From the NCBI RefSeq assembly GCF_036323475.1, contig NZ_AP028934.1, positions 1,922,001 to 1,986,000 of the forward strand: DNA of 64,000 nucleotides. Reading direction: 5' to 3'. The position numbers and the translations under genes were made by a program. The notes under the pieces are model-generated. The model worked only from the letters and a program-made list of their open reading frames with translations. It did not search any database and was not told the origin of the DNA. Source of the stretch: Solobacterium moorei (GTDB lineage Bacteria > Bacillota_I > Bacilli_A > Erysipelotrichales > Erysipelotrichaceae). Positions 7,438 through 15,302 of the stretch are shown piece by piece (position 1 is the first letter of the stretch; each line of letters starts with the position of its first letter).

Positions 7438-10200
7438 TTATTCGGTACGTAACGCTTCTACCGGATCTTTTTTCGCTGCACTACGAGAAGGAATTAATCC
7501 TCCAATCACAGTGATTATGATACTAATCAGAATTAATACTCCTGCAGATTCTAGTGGTAATACCGCACTTAAATCTTCTATTTTAGATACCTTTTGGATG
7601 ACATTGTTAATTGGAATTAGCAGTAATAGCGCGATACCAATCCCTATGATACCGGAGAAAATACCAATGATGAATGTCTCCGCATTAAATAACTGCGAGA
7701 TATTCTTTTTCGATGCACCTAGGGCACGAAGAATACCAATCTCCTTGGTTCTTTCCATTACAGAAATATAAGTAATGATTCCTATCATAATAGAAGAAAC
7801 AATCAAAGATACTGCCACAAACGCAATCAGTACATAAGAAATACCATTGATGATTGTCGTTAAGGAAGATGTCATTAACGCAACATAATCTGTATAGGAA
7901 ATCTTTGAATCTTCACCAACAGTATTGTTGTATTTTTCAATTGCTTTTCCTATCGCATCCTTATTCTCAAAACTATCTGCATAGATACTGATACTGGATG
8001 GTGATTCGTAGCTCACTGCCCCAAAGGAAGCGAGATTCTTCTCTAACGATTTACCGCCGATATAATCATTGTAAATCGTAAGTAACGTTGTTGTATTTGG
8101 ACTATCATTGAGATAATTCTCCAACATGCTAGAAACACCACCTTGTGGATTCATGGATAGCTTTGATATAGCATTCATATCAAAACTATTTGTATCTTCA
8201 TTAATTTCTTGATTTTGACTCTTTCCATCATAGTACAAAATCAACTGGTACATGTTCACCTTTTCATCCTCACTCAGATTTAACAAATACTCTTTAGTAT
8301 CCTGAATCTTCTCTTCATCCGTTGTAGCATTAAAGCGTACGCCATTTAATACATTAATTTCTGGAGTATTCTTTTGTGCTTGTACAATAGCAGATTCATT
8401 TGCTCGATCAATCACATAATTGGTTAAAAGATTTGTATATGCGACCGCAGTATTGATGGTCGCATTTTTCGCATCTTCCTTCGGACGAATAATACCGGTT
8501 ACTTTTAAAGGAATCGATTTATTCATCAAGCCTTCGGAATCATATTCCGGATTCTTGATTTGGCTAAAGCTACCATTTTCATTCTTCAAATAGTTTTCAC
8601 TTGATGGAACTAGATAGAATGTCTTTTGTAACAGATTTTCATAACTAATTGTAAAGTCTTCTCCATCTTGTTTATTTGCAAGTTGATTTTTAGCAGCCGT
8701 GTATTGTTCCTTGGTGATAAAACCTAGTTGATACATCGATTGTACTGGGATACCATTGTTCTCATTGAGTACCATCACAACCTCGTTATAACTCGTTGGC
8801 CAAGAACCAGCCACCATATCATAACTATCAGTTACTACAGATGAAATTGGCTGCCCATTTGTACCAGCAACCATTTCAGAGAAATTCTTTGCCGATTCGT
8901 TATTTATCCCCATATTCGCAAAATTAAACATACGAGGACGATTTGAATTTCCATTTCCTCCATCTAGTTCAATATTTGTGTTAATGAGTTGTTGATTTGG
9001 ATTTTTTGCATATACGCCAAAACTAATGTTATAGCTGTAGATGATTCCATTCTCACCAACGTATTGGTGAATTTCGGAAGTAGGGTCATCAAGATACTTT
9101 TTAAATTCAGCTAGATTATTTTGAATCAGATTATTTGTAACTGCATCACTTTGCTTCAATGATTGATAGTCTGCGTGAACTTTTCCATCCTCTGCTTGTG
9201 TTTCTTTTGAAGAGGATAAACCCATCATCTGCGTACGTAACTGCATAATCGAAGTAGCATCAACCGTCTGCGAAGAAATCGTAATTGGATATGATGTCAT
9301 CGTTTCCTTTTGAACACGTGTTATGTACTGATTCATTCCTGTTGATAAAGCTAAGATTAAAGCAATACCAATAATACCAATACTTCCCGCAAAGGAAGTC
9401 AGAATTGTTCTACCAATCTTTGTACGAAGATTGGCAAAAGATAATCCTAAAGAAGTCCAAAATGACATCGATATACGTTTTGGATTCTTTATCAGTTTTT
9501 CTTCCACACTGTCATTTGCAATAACATATGGATCTGTATCGCTAATGATTTGTCCATCTTTTAAATTTACAATACGTGTCGAATATGCCTCTGCAAGTTC
9601 AGGGTTATGTGTCACCATGATAACAAGCTTTTCTTCAGCAATCTGCTTTAAATGATTCATGATTTGAATGCTTGTTTCTGTATCAAGGGCACCTGTCGGT
9701 TCATCCGCAAGTAAAATATCCGGATTGTTGATGAGTGCACGAGCAATCGCAACACGCTGCATCTGTCCACCAGATAATTGATTCGGTTTTTTGTGAACAT
9801 GATCTTGTAACCCAACTTTTTCTAGCACTTCCATCGCACGTCTTCTTCTTTCTTTACATGAAACGCCAGAAAGTGTTAGTGCCATTTCAACGTTGGAAAG
9901 TACATTTTGGTGAGGAATCAAATTATAGCTTTGAAAGACAAACCCTATCGAAGTATTCCGATATGCATCCCAATCCGCATCTCTATACTTCTTGGTAGAT
10001 ATACCATTGATAACCAAATCGCCACTATCATAGCGGTCTAATCCACCAATAATATTTAACATCGTTGTCTTTCCAGAACCAGACTGTCCTAGAATAGATA
10101 CGAATTCATTCTCTCTAAAATTTAAGGAAATACCCTTTAAAGCAACTTGCGTAAGTTCCCCCACCGTATAACTCTTAACAATATTCTTTAGTTGTAACAT
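7438..10200 (-). CDS. MacB-type ABC transporter, ATPase fused to FtsX-type permease
   Basis: The 920-residue protein joins an ABC ATPase (about 1-225: GQSGSGKTT Walker A, LSGGQMQR signature, LADEPTG Walker B) to a permease with one membrane helix near 270-290, a very large extracellular part of about 500 residues, and three helices near the C-terminus. This is the MacB/FtsX type VII exporter or mechanotransmission layout. In Gram-positives such proteins act in antimicrobial-peptide resistance or cell-envelope processes; no partner gene adjoins it to say which. The start at 10200 is set by GGAGG 8 bases upstream; a GTG/ATG 5 codons earlier lies in the SD region. It appears to be a single-gene unit. 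Confidence 0.88.
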   Translation of the reverse strand: MLQLKNIVKSYTVGELTQVALKGISLNFRENEFVSILGQSGSGKTTMLNIIGGLDRYDSGDLVINGISTKKYRDADWDAYRNTSIGFVFQSYNLIPHQNVLSNVEMALTLSGVSCKERRRRAMEVLEKVGLQDHVHKKPNQLSGGQMQRVAIARALINNPDILLADEPTGALDTETSIQIMNHLKQIAEEKLVIMVTHNPELAEAYSTRIVNLKDGQIISDTDPYVIANDSVEEKLIKNPKRISMSFWTSLGLSFANLRTKIGRTILTSFAGSIGIIGIALILALSTGMNQYITRVQKETMTSYPITISSQTVDATSIMQLRTQMMGLSSSKETQAEDGKVHADYQSLKQSDAVTNNLIQNNLAEFKKYLDDPTSEIHQYVGENGIIYSYNISFGVYAKNPNQQLINTNIELDGGNGNSNRPRMFNFANMGINNESAKNFSEMVAGTNGQPISSVVTDSYDMVAGSWPTSYNEVVMVLNENNGIPVQSMYQLGFITKEQYTAAKNQLANKQDGEDFTISYENLLQKTFYLVPSSENYLKNENGSFSQIKNPEYDSEGLMNKSIPLKVTGIIRPKEDAKNATINTAVAYTNLLTNYVIDRANESAIVQAQKNTPEINVLNGVRFNATTDEEKIQDTKEYLLNLSEDEKVNMYQLILYYDGKSQNQEINEDTNSFDMNAISKLSMNPQGGVSSMLENYLNDSPNTTTLLTIYNDYIGGKSLEKNLASFGAVSYESPSSISIYADSFENKDAIGKAIEKYNNTVGEDSKISYTDYVALMTSSLTTIINGISYVLIAFVAVSLIVSSIMIGIITYISVMERTKEIGILRALGASKKNISQLFNAETFIIGIFSGIIGIGIALLLLIPINNVIQKVSKIEDLSAVLPLESAGVLILISIIITVIGGLIPSRSAAKKDPVEALRTE

Positions 10201-10271
10201 GAAAGAGACCTCCACATATACATTAAGAATAACATACTAAAATTTTACATTTTTAAAATATTTTTTAAGAT

Positions 10272-10295
10272 AAAAAAAGCAGGTTTTTCACCTGC
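10272..10295 (-). terminator. Terminator after trxA
   Basis: On the minus strand GCAGGT and ACCTGC form a 6-bp stem with a GAAAA loop, followed directly by TTTTTTT. It is 14 bases past the thioredoxin stop. Confidence 0.85.
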
Positions 10296-10308
10296 CCATT
10301 AGAGATTC

Positions 10309-10620
10309 TTATAAAGTTTGCTTAACAACAGCTTCAAGTTCTTCTCTTGGCATGAAACCTAAAGAGGAAGCTACCTTTTCGCCATTCTTGAAGCCAATCA
10401 TTGTAGGAATTGACATAATTCCATACTGTTGTGCAATCTCAGGATTATCATCAACATTTACCTTCACAAACTTGATGTCTGCATAGTCCTTAGAAATTTC
10501 TTCAAGAACTGGTCCTACCATCTTACATGGTCCACACCAGTCAGCGTAAAAGTCTACAAATACTGATTTGTTATCAGCTAATACTTGGTCATATTCTGCT
10601 TTATTCTTAATAATATCCAT
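10309..10620 (-). CDS. trxA: Thioredoxin
   Basis: The 103-residue protein is a standard thioredoxin with the redox motif WCGPC at residues 28-32, the buried Asp in VDFYADW just before it, and the cis-proline motif SIPTM. It reduces protein disulfides in the cytoplasm using thioredoxin reductase. The gene lies 61 bases after nagB on the same strand and is closed by its own terminator. Length and motifs are typical, with nothing unusual. Confidence 0.95.
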   Translation of the reverse strand: MDIIKNKAEYDQVLADNKSVFVDFYADWCGPCKMVGPVLEEISKDYADIKFVKVNVDDNPEIAQQYGIMSIPTMIGFKNGEKVASSLGFMPREELEAVVKQTL

Positions 10621-10681
10621 TTTTGAATACCTCCGTGAACATATTATTGCATAAATATATTTGATACAAAAGAATTATGCC

Positions 10682-11410
10682 CTATTTGATTTTTGCGGCA
10701 GCTTCGTCATCTAAAATAACAGTTACATCTGGATGATCCTGTAAGATACTTGCTGGACAATCCGTTGTCTTAGGACCCTTAATCATACCGTATACCGCAT
10801 CAGCCTTATTGGCTCCTGTAGCAATTAAGATAATCTTCTTTGCACGCATAATTGTGCCTAAACCCTGCGTGATTGCTAGAGTTGGAACTTGATCGATATC
10901 CCCATCGAAGAAACGAGCATTATCCTTACGAGTCTGTTCTGTTAGTTCCATTGTATGTGTCAAACTATCGAACGCTGCACCCGGTTCATTAAAAGCGATA
11001 TGTCCATCAGAACCAATACCGAGCACCTGTACGTCTACTACATACTTTGCCATTTCACTTTCATAACGTACGCATTCAGCTTCAGGATCTGCTGCTTCAC
11101 CATTAGGAATATGAATATTCTCTTCAGGCACATCAATCTCATTGAAGAGATTATCATGCATGAATGTATAGTAACTCTGTTCATGATTACGTGGTAATCC
11201 AACATATTCATCTAAGTTGAATGTAATAGCATTCTTATAAGATGTGCCATTTGTCTTGTGGTCTGCAATCATCTTCTTGTACAAACCAACTGGTGTAGAA
11301 CCTGTTGCCAATCCTAATACTGGATTTTCCTTCTCTACAACCTGACGCATAATTTTAAAAGCTTCTTCACTTACTTGGTCATAGGAATCTGCGATAACAA
11401 TTTTTAACAT
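10682..11410 (-). CDS. nagB: Glucosamine-6-phosphate deaminase
   Basis: The 242-residue protein matches NagB, which converts glucosamine-6-phosphate to fructose-6-phosphate and ammonia. FNLDEYVGL carries the catalytic Asp, GIGSDGHIAFNEPG is the family signature with the catalytic Asp and His, and THTMELTEQT follows. The length is that of the short Gram-positive form, without an allosteric extension. It starts 18 bases after the aldose-epimerase homologue, so both are likely transcribed from the promoter before 12241. It would channel amino sugars freed by glycan breakdown into glycolysis, linking it by inference to the mucin-glycan locus at 27-41 kb. Confidence 0.94.
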   Translation of the reverse strand: MLKIVIADSYDQVSEEAFKIMRQVVEKENPVLGLATGSTPVGLYKKMIADHKTNGTSYKNAITFNLDEYVGLPRNHEQSYYTFMHDNLFNEIDVPEENIHIPNGEAADPEAECVRYESEMAKYVVDVQVLGIGSDGHIAFNEPGAAFDSLTHTMELTEQTRKDNARFFDGDIDQVPTLAITQGLGTIMRAKKIILIATGANKADAVYGMIKGPKTTDCPASILQDHPDVTVILDDEAAAKIK

Positions 11411-11428
11411 TTTTCTTTCTCCTTCTTT

Positions 11429-12241
11429 TTAGAATAGTGTTATTGAATACGCTGTTTGCCAGCTATCATTTACATCTAGCAGAATTGTTCCCTCACGTTT
11501 TTCAAACGGAACTTCATTCTTTTCAAAATCTGTATGAGAGTACCATGGTTCAATACATACAAATGGTGCATATGGTGACCAATATGCTAGCCATGGGTAA
11601 CCCTGATATTCCACCTGTACACCATGTGTACCATCTGTTAATTTTGTACAGGTACTACGTGGATTTTGGATGATGATTGTCTTCTTTAATGCATCTTTAT
11701 CCAAAGCAATCACATCTACTTCTTGATTGTTTAATAGTTCCTTTTGATTCAATTCTAAACGGTATGCATCAAACGTTTTATCTTTTTCAATTGGGCAATT
11801 GAATGCAGGATGCAATCCAAAGTTAAATGGCATCGCACAGGTATCTCTATTTTCAATACGATATGCTATATCTAACTTCTTACCCTCTAAAGAATACGTA
11901 ACCTCGAGTCGGAAGTGAAATGGATATTGTGCCAGCGTTTCTTCACTATCACACAGTTCCATTACAATTTGAGTATCGGTATGTTTGATACATTTAAATT
12001 CACTGTTTCTAGCAAAACCATGGTTTCCCGTACGATATTCTTTACCCTGAATGTGTAGGATACCATCCCAGGTCTTACCAACCATCGGAAATAAGATTGG
12101 ATTTCTTCCAGCCCAATAGGTTTTATCTCCTTGCCACATTGCCTCGATGTTCGTTTCACAATCAAAGAAACTATGTATTTCTGCTGCATGTTCATCAATC
12201 GTTACTGATGCAAATGAATTTTGAATTGTATACGTAGACAT
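11429..12241 (-). CDS. Aldose 1-epimerase family protein (LacX-like)
   Basis: The 270-residue protein has the galactose mutarotase-like fold: the substrate-binding segment GRNPILFPMVG, HGFARNSEF with the conserved His-Gly-Phe, and NFGLHPAFNCP with the second catalytic His. Members interconvert sugar anomers; the LacX subgroup has not been given a firm substrate. The start at 12241 (MSTYTIQNS) is chosen because GGGGGAAG lies just before it and a TATAAT hexamer only 24 bases upstream would cut off any longer start. It shares a transcript with nagB, so an amino-sugar or galactose link is likely. Confidence 0.85.
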   Translation of the reverse strand: MSTYTIQNSFASVTIDEHAAEIHSFFDCETNIEAMWQGDKTYWAGRNPILFPMVGKTWDGILHIQGKEYRTGNHGFARNSEFKCIKHTDTQIVMELCDSEETLAQYPFHFRLEVTYSLEGKKLDIAYRIENRDTCAMPFNFGLHPAFNCPIEKDKTFDAYRLELNQKELLNNQEVDVIALDKDALKKTIIIQNPRSTCTKLTDGTHGVQVEYQGYPWLAYWSPYAPFVCIEPWYSHTDFEKNEVPFEKREGTILLDVNDSWQTAYSITLF

Positions 12242-12559
12242 ATCTTCCCCCAACTCATTGGTTTTATTATAACACTTTGCATGATTTTTAAATTTCAATC
12301 CTTTTATAAAAATACGTAAATTTATATTTTTTTCAAGATTCGGAAATTTCAAGACATATCGCAAAGTTTTTTTTGATTTTTTAGAGAAATATCTATTTTT
12401 CTATGAAAGAAACTTGGTTTTGTTACATTTTAGAGTTATTTGTATTGCATGCAGGTACATTTTATCAATTTGATACATCTTTTAAAAGACCATTATCCAA
12501 TGATCTGATTTGTTTCCGGATTGTAATGTATGTATTGTTAAATAACGATATCCTTCAGT
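12242..12559. other. 318-bp gap with promoter of the epimerase-nagB unit
   Basis: No gene is supported here. On the minus strand a TATAAT at 12266-12271 gives a predicted start about 18 bases before the ATG at 12241; the -35 is weak. Two copies of TTTCAAGA lie 16 bases apart near 12331-12355 and could be an operator. The far side (from about 12505) may belong to the IS30 element. A short plus-strand frame at 12403-12588 has no SD or family resemblance and was not called. Confidence 0.5.
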
Positions 12560-13726
12560 TCAGGGAACTGCAGAAAGTTCTTGTATGAACATCTCCTCTG
12601 CTGTTTGATAATCAAATAGTTTTCTTGGGTAGTTGTTGATCCATTCTTCTATCGTTTTAAACTTGCTTTCAGGATAGTTATCAAACTCCGTCCCTTTAGG
12701 AATAAACTTTCTGATCAATTTGTTTGCAACTTCATTGCTACCACGTTCACAACTTGTATATGGATGACAAAAATATAATTCCGTTCTCTTCTGTGTTCCA
12801 TCTGTACAGGATCGTTCTATCTTGTCTGCATAGGAAAACTCGGTCCCATTGTCACAGGTGATCGTTCTGAAGAGTATGTTGAATTTCCCCTGTAATCGTT
12901 TTTCAAAATTGTTTAATGCATCCACAACAGCTTCAGCACAATGATGTTTCAACTTGACGATGATTTCTTTCCTGGTCTTTCTTTCCGTCATAACAAGCAT
13001 ACTGCTGTGGGATGTATTCTTTCCTTTGACGGTATCCATCTCCCAATGCCCGAATTCATCTCTGGTCAAGATGTATTCCGGACGTTTCTCAATACTTGTT
13101 CCTACGATCCGTTTTGCTTCCTTGTTCTTCTTTACCTTCTTATATTTCCGCTTTCTTTTCCCTTTGACAATCAAGTCTTTGTTAGTGACTCTATCAAATA
13201 CACCGGCATCGATGTAGTTATACAAAGTGGTTACACAGATTGATTCTCGGAACTTCAGATTCTTACGTTTAATTTCTCCCAATACAACTGCCGGACTGTA
13301 CTTGTCATCTGCAATCTTGTTTTCAATATATCGGGCAAGACGTGAATCCCTAGATATTTTCTTGGCAACTCCCTTTGACCGCATCTTTGTTTCATGACGT
13401 TGTTGTGCCAGATCAGAACTGTATGTTCTTTTATGAGAGTTGCCAACCTTTTTATAATATTTGCCATGCTTTATTTCACGATATATCGTGGATATATGCA
13501 CTTTTAAGATCTTTGCTATATCCTTGATTGGTACTTTCTTCTCATATAAAGTTTCCAATTTGACCCTATCGGTCTGTGTCAATTGTTTAAAGCAACGCAT
13601 GATGATCAACTCCAAAATCTTATATACACTATATGTACATTGTATAATCATACAGTCGCCATATTCAATAGTGGTGTTTATGTCAATCTCATTATCTCCT
13701 TTTCTTAACGAATGGTTGCAAATCAG
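12505..13726 (-). mobile_element. IS30-family insertion sequence, ends tentative
   Basis: The element is defined by an intact IS30-type transposase gene. The ends are a guess: CTGATTTG at 12505-12512 and CAAATCAG at 13719-13726 form an 8-bp terminal inverted repeat, with about 13 of 23 positions matching further in. The implied size of 1222 bp is typical of the IS30 family. No clear 2-3 bp target duplication is visible, so the exact ends need comparison with an empty site. Confidence 0.4.
12560..13600 (-). CDS. IS30-family transposase
   Basis: The 346-residue protein has an N-terminal helix-turn-helix (IKDIAKILKVHISTIYREIKHG) and a DDE catalytic core. The first Asp is in HWEMDTVKG, the second in TCDNGTE, and the Glu lies in the segment CERGSNEVANKLIRKF followed by IPKGTEF, as in other IS30 transposases. 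It cuts and joins element ends, usually through a circular intermediate. The start at 13600 (MRCFKQLTQ) is chosen for a GGAG about 9 bases upstream; an in-frame start 17 codons earlier lacks one. The frame is intact. Confidence 0.9.
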   Translation of the reverse strand: MRCFKQLTQTDRVKLETLYEKKVPIKDIAKILKVHISTIYREIKHGKYYKKVGNSHKRTYSSDLAQQRHETKMRSKGVAKKISRDSRLARYIENKIADDKYSPAVVLGEIKRKNLKFRESICVTTLYNYIDAGVFDRVTNKDLIVKGKRKRKYKKVKKNKEAKRIVGTSIEKRPEYILTRDEFGHWEMDTVKGKNTSHSSMLVMTERKTRKEIIVKLKHHCAEAVVDALNNFEKRLQGKFNILFRTITCDNGTEFSYADKIERSCTDGTQKRTELYFCHPYTSCERGSNEVANKLIRKFIPKGTEFDNYPESKFKTIEEWINNYPRKLFDYQTAEEMFIQELSAVP

Positions 13727-13972
13727 GAAGAATTGATCTCATAATTAAAACGACTATGCAAAATAACTTTTCTGTCAGCAATTTTACACAGCCTCTTTTT
13801 TTGATTCTTTTTAGTTCATTTTATGCTTACTAACATTCTAACTGCCATTCACTCCATTTTGTGATATACCCTACTTTTATTCAAAGGTTTTATCCTACAA
13901 TCATTTATACTACCGATATATATCAGTCGCTATCTTCCTTCTACTTTAAATCGTCCTTACACTATATCACAT
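13601..13972. other. 372-bp AT-rich gap without a supported gene
   Basis: The stretch contains the presumed right end of the IS30 element (to about 13726) and then very AT-rich DNA up to the lipoprotein stop. I see no ORF with an SD, no clear hairpin with a T-run and no RNA signature. Confidence 0.4.
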
Positions 13973-14494
13973 TTACTTAGTGAATCTAAGAATCACTGCT
14001 CTTGCATTAAATCCCTCAAAATTTTTCCAATCATCATAAACTTCCGATTGTATAGATGTCATATCCGTAGCGTCTAAATATAACAAAACATCCCCTAATG
14101 TTAAATCCCTATCTTGTTTTAGTGTATATGAGATCTCTTGATTATCTGTATAGTCTAATGATGATAAAAATTGGATATGTTTTTCAGAACCGTTTTCCAT
14201 AAAATAGTAAATATCAACATCTGTTTTTGACACTACCATCTTCAATATATTGCTATTATTTAATTCAAGAATATGGCTTTCTTTCTCAATAAGCATTCCA
14301 CTATCACATTCTGCATATACTATCTCTATTCCTTTTAAATTAGACTCATTAGAATATTTAAAAGTATATGTATCTATAGAATCTGAGGAAAAATACTCTA
14401 TCTTATCCGATTGATTTACTGATGTCGTTTTTTTACTTTCTATGTTGCATGCAGATAATATTGCACAGAACAGTATAATAACTAATTTAATCAA
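13973..14494 (-). CDS. Putative lipoprotein of unknown function
   Basis: I do not recognise the family. Starting from a TTG at 14494 the 173-residue protein begins MIKLVIILFCAILSAC, a short signal peptide with a lipobox (LSAC), so it should be anchored to the outer face of the membrane by Cys16. The remainder is hydrophilic with no known motif. The TTG overlaps the stop of the preceding secreted-protein gene (TTGATTAA) and has GGGGGTGGG just upstream, so the two are probably translated together. A longer frame upstream exists but would remove the signal peptide from the N-terminus. Base composition is more AT-rich than in the flanking housekeeping genes. Confidence 0.65.
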   Translation of the reverse strand: MIKLVIILFCAILSACNIESKKTTSVNQSDKIEYFSSDSIDTYTFKYSNESNLKGIEIVYAECDSGMLIEKESHILELNNSNILKMVVSKTDVDIYYFMENGSEKHIQFLSSLDYTDNQEISYTLKQDRDLTLGDVLLYLDATDMTSIQSEVYDDWKNFEGFNARAVILRFTK

Positions 14495-15002
14495 TATCCC
14501 ACCCCCAACCGCGGTATAACGTTTGATATGATGTATATACGTTACATGAACCTGAACCAGGATACGTTTCCTCATATGAAACTACTTTAAAAGTATCATA
14601 AAATGCTTTAACTACAAGTTCTTTATTATATGGACTATCATTATACTTACTCCAGCCAATAGAGTCTCCTGCTGTATAGCTAACAGAATAACCCCAATCC
14701 AAAAATTCAGGAATTATTGAAATCGTCGCTTGATTAGACACTTCAACAGCGTATGTACTAGTTACGGTTGCTGTGGAGTAAGGAACATAAAATCTACCTG
14801 TTCTTGCCCAAATCGTAACGTTTTGATTTGATAATTTAACTATACTTCTATAACTGCCAGCACAAGTTACAATACTATAATCATTTGTATTTACTGGATC
14901 CTCCGGTTTACTTTGTTCACCATTATCGTTTGCAAAAGTAACCATTGTATTACTACCCATGAGTACAATTGTTAATATTATTGTAAAAAATTTTTTCAAC
15001 AT
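14487..15002 (-). CDS. Putative secreted protein of unknown function
   Basis: The 171-residue protein starts MLKKFFTIILTIVLMG and carries a clear Sec signal peptide, probably cut after TFA near residue 24. The mature part is rich in Ser, Thr, Tyr and Trp with no Cys pair pattern that I can name, and I do not recognise a family. SD AAAGGGG lies 8-9 bases before the ATG. It is the first gene of a two-gene unit with the lipoprotein gene. An IS1634-type element has inserted at its 5' end but the long target duplication keeps the gene and 202 bases of upstream DNA intact. Confidence 0.7.
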   Translation of the reverse strand: MLKKFFTIILTIVLMGSNTMVTFANDNGEQSKPEDPVNTNDYSIVTCAGSYRSIVKLSNQNVTIWARTGRFYVPYSTATVTSTYAVEVSNQATISIIPEFLDWGYSVSYTAGDSIGWSKYNDSPYNKELVVKAFYDTFKVVSYEETYPGSGSCNVYTSYQTLYRGWGWDID

Positions 15003-15050
15003 AATAGTTTCCCCTTTCTTTCTTAAACAGTTGAAATAATAAAGAGAAAA

Positions 15051-15107
15051 CTAAATGCCTGTCTTATACCTTGCAACACATAGATGATGAATAGTATGTT
15101 CTTTCAT
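15051..15107 (-). CDS. Possible 18-aa upstream ORF in the leader of the secreted-protein gene
   Basis: An ATG at 15107 is preceded by AAAGGGG, the same SD as the downstream gene, and opens an 18-codon frame (MKEHTIHHLCVARYKTGI). It ends 48 bases before the next start. It could be a leader peptide or chance; a second overlapping short frame also exists in this leader. The identical ORF recurs at 17280-17336 in the duplicated copy. Confidence 0.2.
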   Translation of the reverse strand: MKEHTIHHLCVARYKTGI

Positions 15108-15144
15108 ACAATGCGTTCCCCTTTCGCATTTCTTTTACAATTTC

Positions 15145-15172
15145 ATCATACGAATTTCAAGCAAAATTGCAA
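15145..15172 (-). promoter_or_regulatory. Likely promoter of the secreted protein/lipoprotein pair
   Basis: On the minus strand TTGCAA is followed after 16 bases by TATGAT. The predicted start is near 15138, giving a leader of about 136 bases. It lies inside the 258-bp repeat, so an identical copy exists at 17374-17401, pointing into the transposase gene. Confidence 0.5.
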
Positions 15173-15230
15173 CATCTAACATTTTAGAGAAAATTTGATA
15201 TAATCCCATCTTTGACAGTTATAAATGTAA

Positions 15231-15273
15231 AAAATGCCATAAACCACGATGTAGAAAGGGTTTCTGGCATTTT
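15231..15273 (-). terminator. Hairpin at the left end of the IS1634 element
   Basis: AAAATGCCA and TGGCATTTT can pair around a 25-base loop that has a smaller GAAA/TTTC stem inside. It lies 30 bases after the transposase stop and may end its mRNA on the minus strand, where TTTTTT-rich sequence follows. Confidence 0.55.
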
Positions 15274-15302
15274 CGTTTTGTTGATCTGTGTAGTGTGGGA
15301 TT

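Larger units (their letters stand above)
14947..15204. repeat. 258-bp direct repeat, copy A (IS1634 target duplication)
   Basis: This stretch matches 17176-17433 base for base when read by eye. It covers the first 56 bases of the secreted-protein gene plus 202 bases of its upstream region. It ends flush with the IS element at 15205. Confidence 0.95.

Noticed and set aside
12403-12588. Plus-strand 61-codon frame between the epimerase and the IS30 transposase.
   Set aside because: No SD, no recognisable protein pattern, and its end overlaps the transposase gene and the presumed IS end.
12490-13740. A 2-3 bp target duplication for the first IS30 element.
   Set aside because: Bases flanking the tentative inverted repeats do not match convincingly, so the ends remain uncertain.
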